A DNA stretch of 64,000 bases from Bemisia tabaci (Eukaryota > Arthropoda > Insecta > Hemiptera > Aleyrodidae): positions 9,133,480 through 9,197,479 of the forward strand of contig NC_092802.1 of NCBI RefSeq assembly GCF_918797505.1, written 5' to 3'. The notes below the pieces were generated by a model. The model did not search any database and had not been told where the DNA came from. It worked only from the letters and a program-made list of their open reading frames with translations. Shown piece after piece: positions 63,307 to 64,000 of this stretch (positions are counted from its first letter, which is position 1; each line of letters begins with the position of its first letter). The translations under genes were made by a program, and so were the position numbers.

Positions 63307-64000
63307 GTAGAGTTATTCTTTTAAGATAGGTGATAAGTATGAACTTTGTATTTTGATCATTAAGCTGACCTCGTTATGCCTCAATACCTCATTGTTTTCA
63401 CATCTTCATTTCCTTTCCTAGGTTTCCCCAGATGTTTTTCTGGACAGTATTGGACAGCCATCGTGGCAATTAGTTGTGCAGTTGGACTGATAAAGGCTTG
63501 GCGTAAGGGGACTGTAGGATTAGGTGCGGGATCAGCACTGCGGGCTATTTGAAAATTGCTGTCGGGAATAAAATGAAACAAATAAATAAATATATAAATA
63601 CGGATGGATAGAAGATTTGCAGTGATGGCCTCTTTGTGAAGTTAATGAAGTACGCACAATGATCGCGGTAGATGCACGGATCGTAAGACAGTATGATGAA
63701 ATTGGTCAGCCAACGTGCGTTAAAAATCAGCATTAAGCTGAAAAATCATGTTCAAGTTTTACAAGGGATGAATGGATGCAAAACCCGACGGGTGCACCCG
63801 AAAGAAAGCGTGTATTTATCTCTGATTGCAGCTTTAGACACAGCTTTTATGATTTATTTTTAATGGATGTTTTTAGGAATATTTCAACAACTTTACACGC
63901 TACATGGGGTGATTATGGGACATGTTTTTCCACTCGTGTTTTGCCTTTGCGTTCGCAAAACTGAACAGACTTACAGAACGATTTTCGAGGCTGTAACCGA
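63307..64000 (+). mobile_element. Second MULE copy, plus strand, truncated by window
   Basis: This is the reverse complement of 55552-56244 with few differences. It contains the sequence upstream of the MULE catalytic exon, the same acceptor (TTTTTAG at about 63866-63872) and the first 40-odd codons (GIFQQLYTLHGVIMGHVFPL and on to the TEQTYRTIFEAV block), open to the window edge. Its coding capacity beyond 64000 cannot be judged. Confidence 0.82.

Noticed and set aside
62709..63329. Open reading frames running through the gap
   Set aside because: They consist almost entirely of undetermined residues from 500 N bases and have no biological support.

Overview
The window reads as nuclear DNA of an arthropod, most likely a hemipteran insect such as a whitefly or psyllid. 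The reasons are AT-rich sequence with GT/AG-spliced genes and multi-kilobase introns, an invertebrate-type S28 serine carboxypeptidase gene, and a dense mixture of DNA transposons (Helitron, mariner, hAT, MULE, TTAA- and TA-target MITEs) plus a BEL/Pao remnant. The species assignment is inference. There are no bacterial operons, CRISPR arrays or rRNA genes. A 500-N scaffold gap lies at 62807-63306.

Layout. 1-6.5 kb: no recognisable gene; a TTAA-flanked MITE and a 136-bp satellite. 6.5-10 kb, minus strand: a spliced gene with an SGNH (GDSL-like) hydrolase fold, with a 557-bp hAT MITE in an intron. 10-13.4 kb: small MITEs, including a nearly perfect 184-bp palindrome with a 9-bp target duplication, and degenerate tandem repeats. 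13.44-22.44 kb, plus strand: an intact 2,998-codon Helitron replicase-helicase whose C-terminus carries two tandem ubiquitin-specific-protease (USP) domains. This is the most remarkable object in the window. 24.0-25.7 kb: a long inverted repeat with two apparently identical 665-bp arms.

27.7-40.1 kb, minus strand: a multi-exon S28 serine peptidase gene. Five exons join in phase (314 codons), but the C-terminal part carrying the catalytic Asp and His was not found. Its introns hold MITEs, a 340-bp tandem duplication, decayed reading frames of unknown origin, two large palindromes, and a segmental duplication in which one copy has acquired a 665-bp insertion with a 12-bp target duplication. 40.5-41.5 kb: an internally deleted mariner with intact TIRs. 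42-53 kb: hAT, CACTG-ended and other MITEs, a tRNA-like SINE head, and a BEL/Pao gag-like reading frame split by a 1,284-bp TIR element. 54.7-64 kb: two different MULE-type transposases, minisatellites, repeat-associated zinc-motif fragments, and a contig after the gap that begins inside a second, inverted copy of the first MULE.

The window is therefore two host genes (SGNH and S28, both minus strand) embedded in nested mobile DNA. The Helitron and the MULE at 54.8 kb keep the most complete coding capacity. Most other elements are non-autonomous and recognisable by terminal inverted repeats and target duplications. All boundaries were read by eye; no alignment or database search was run.
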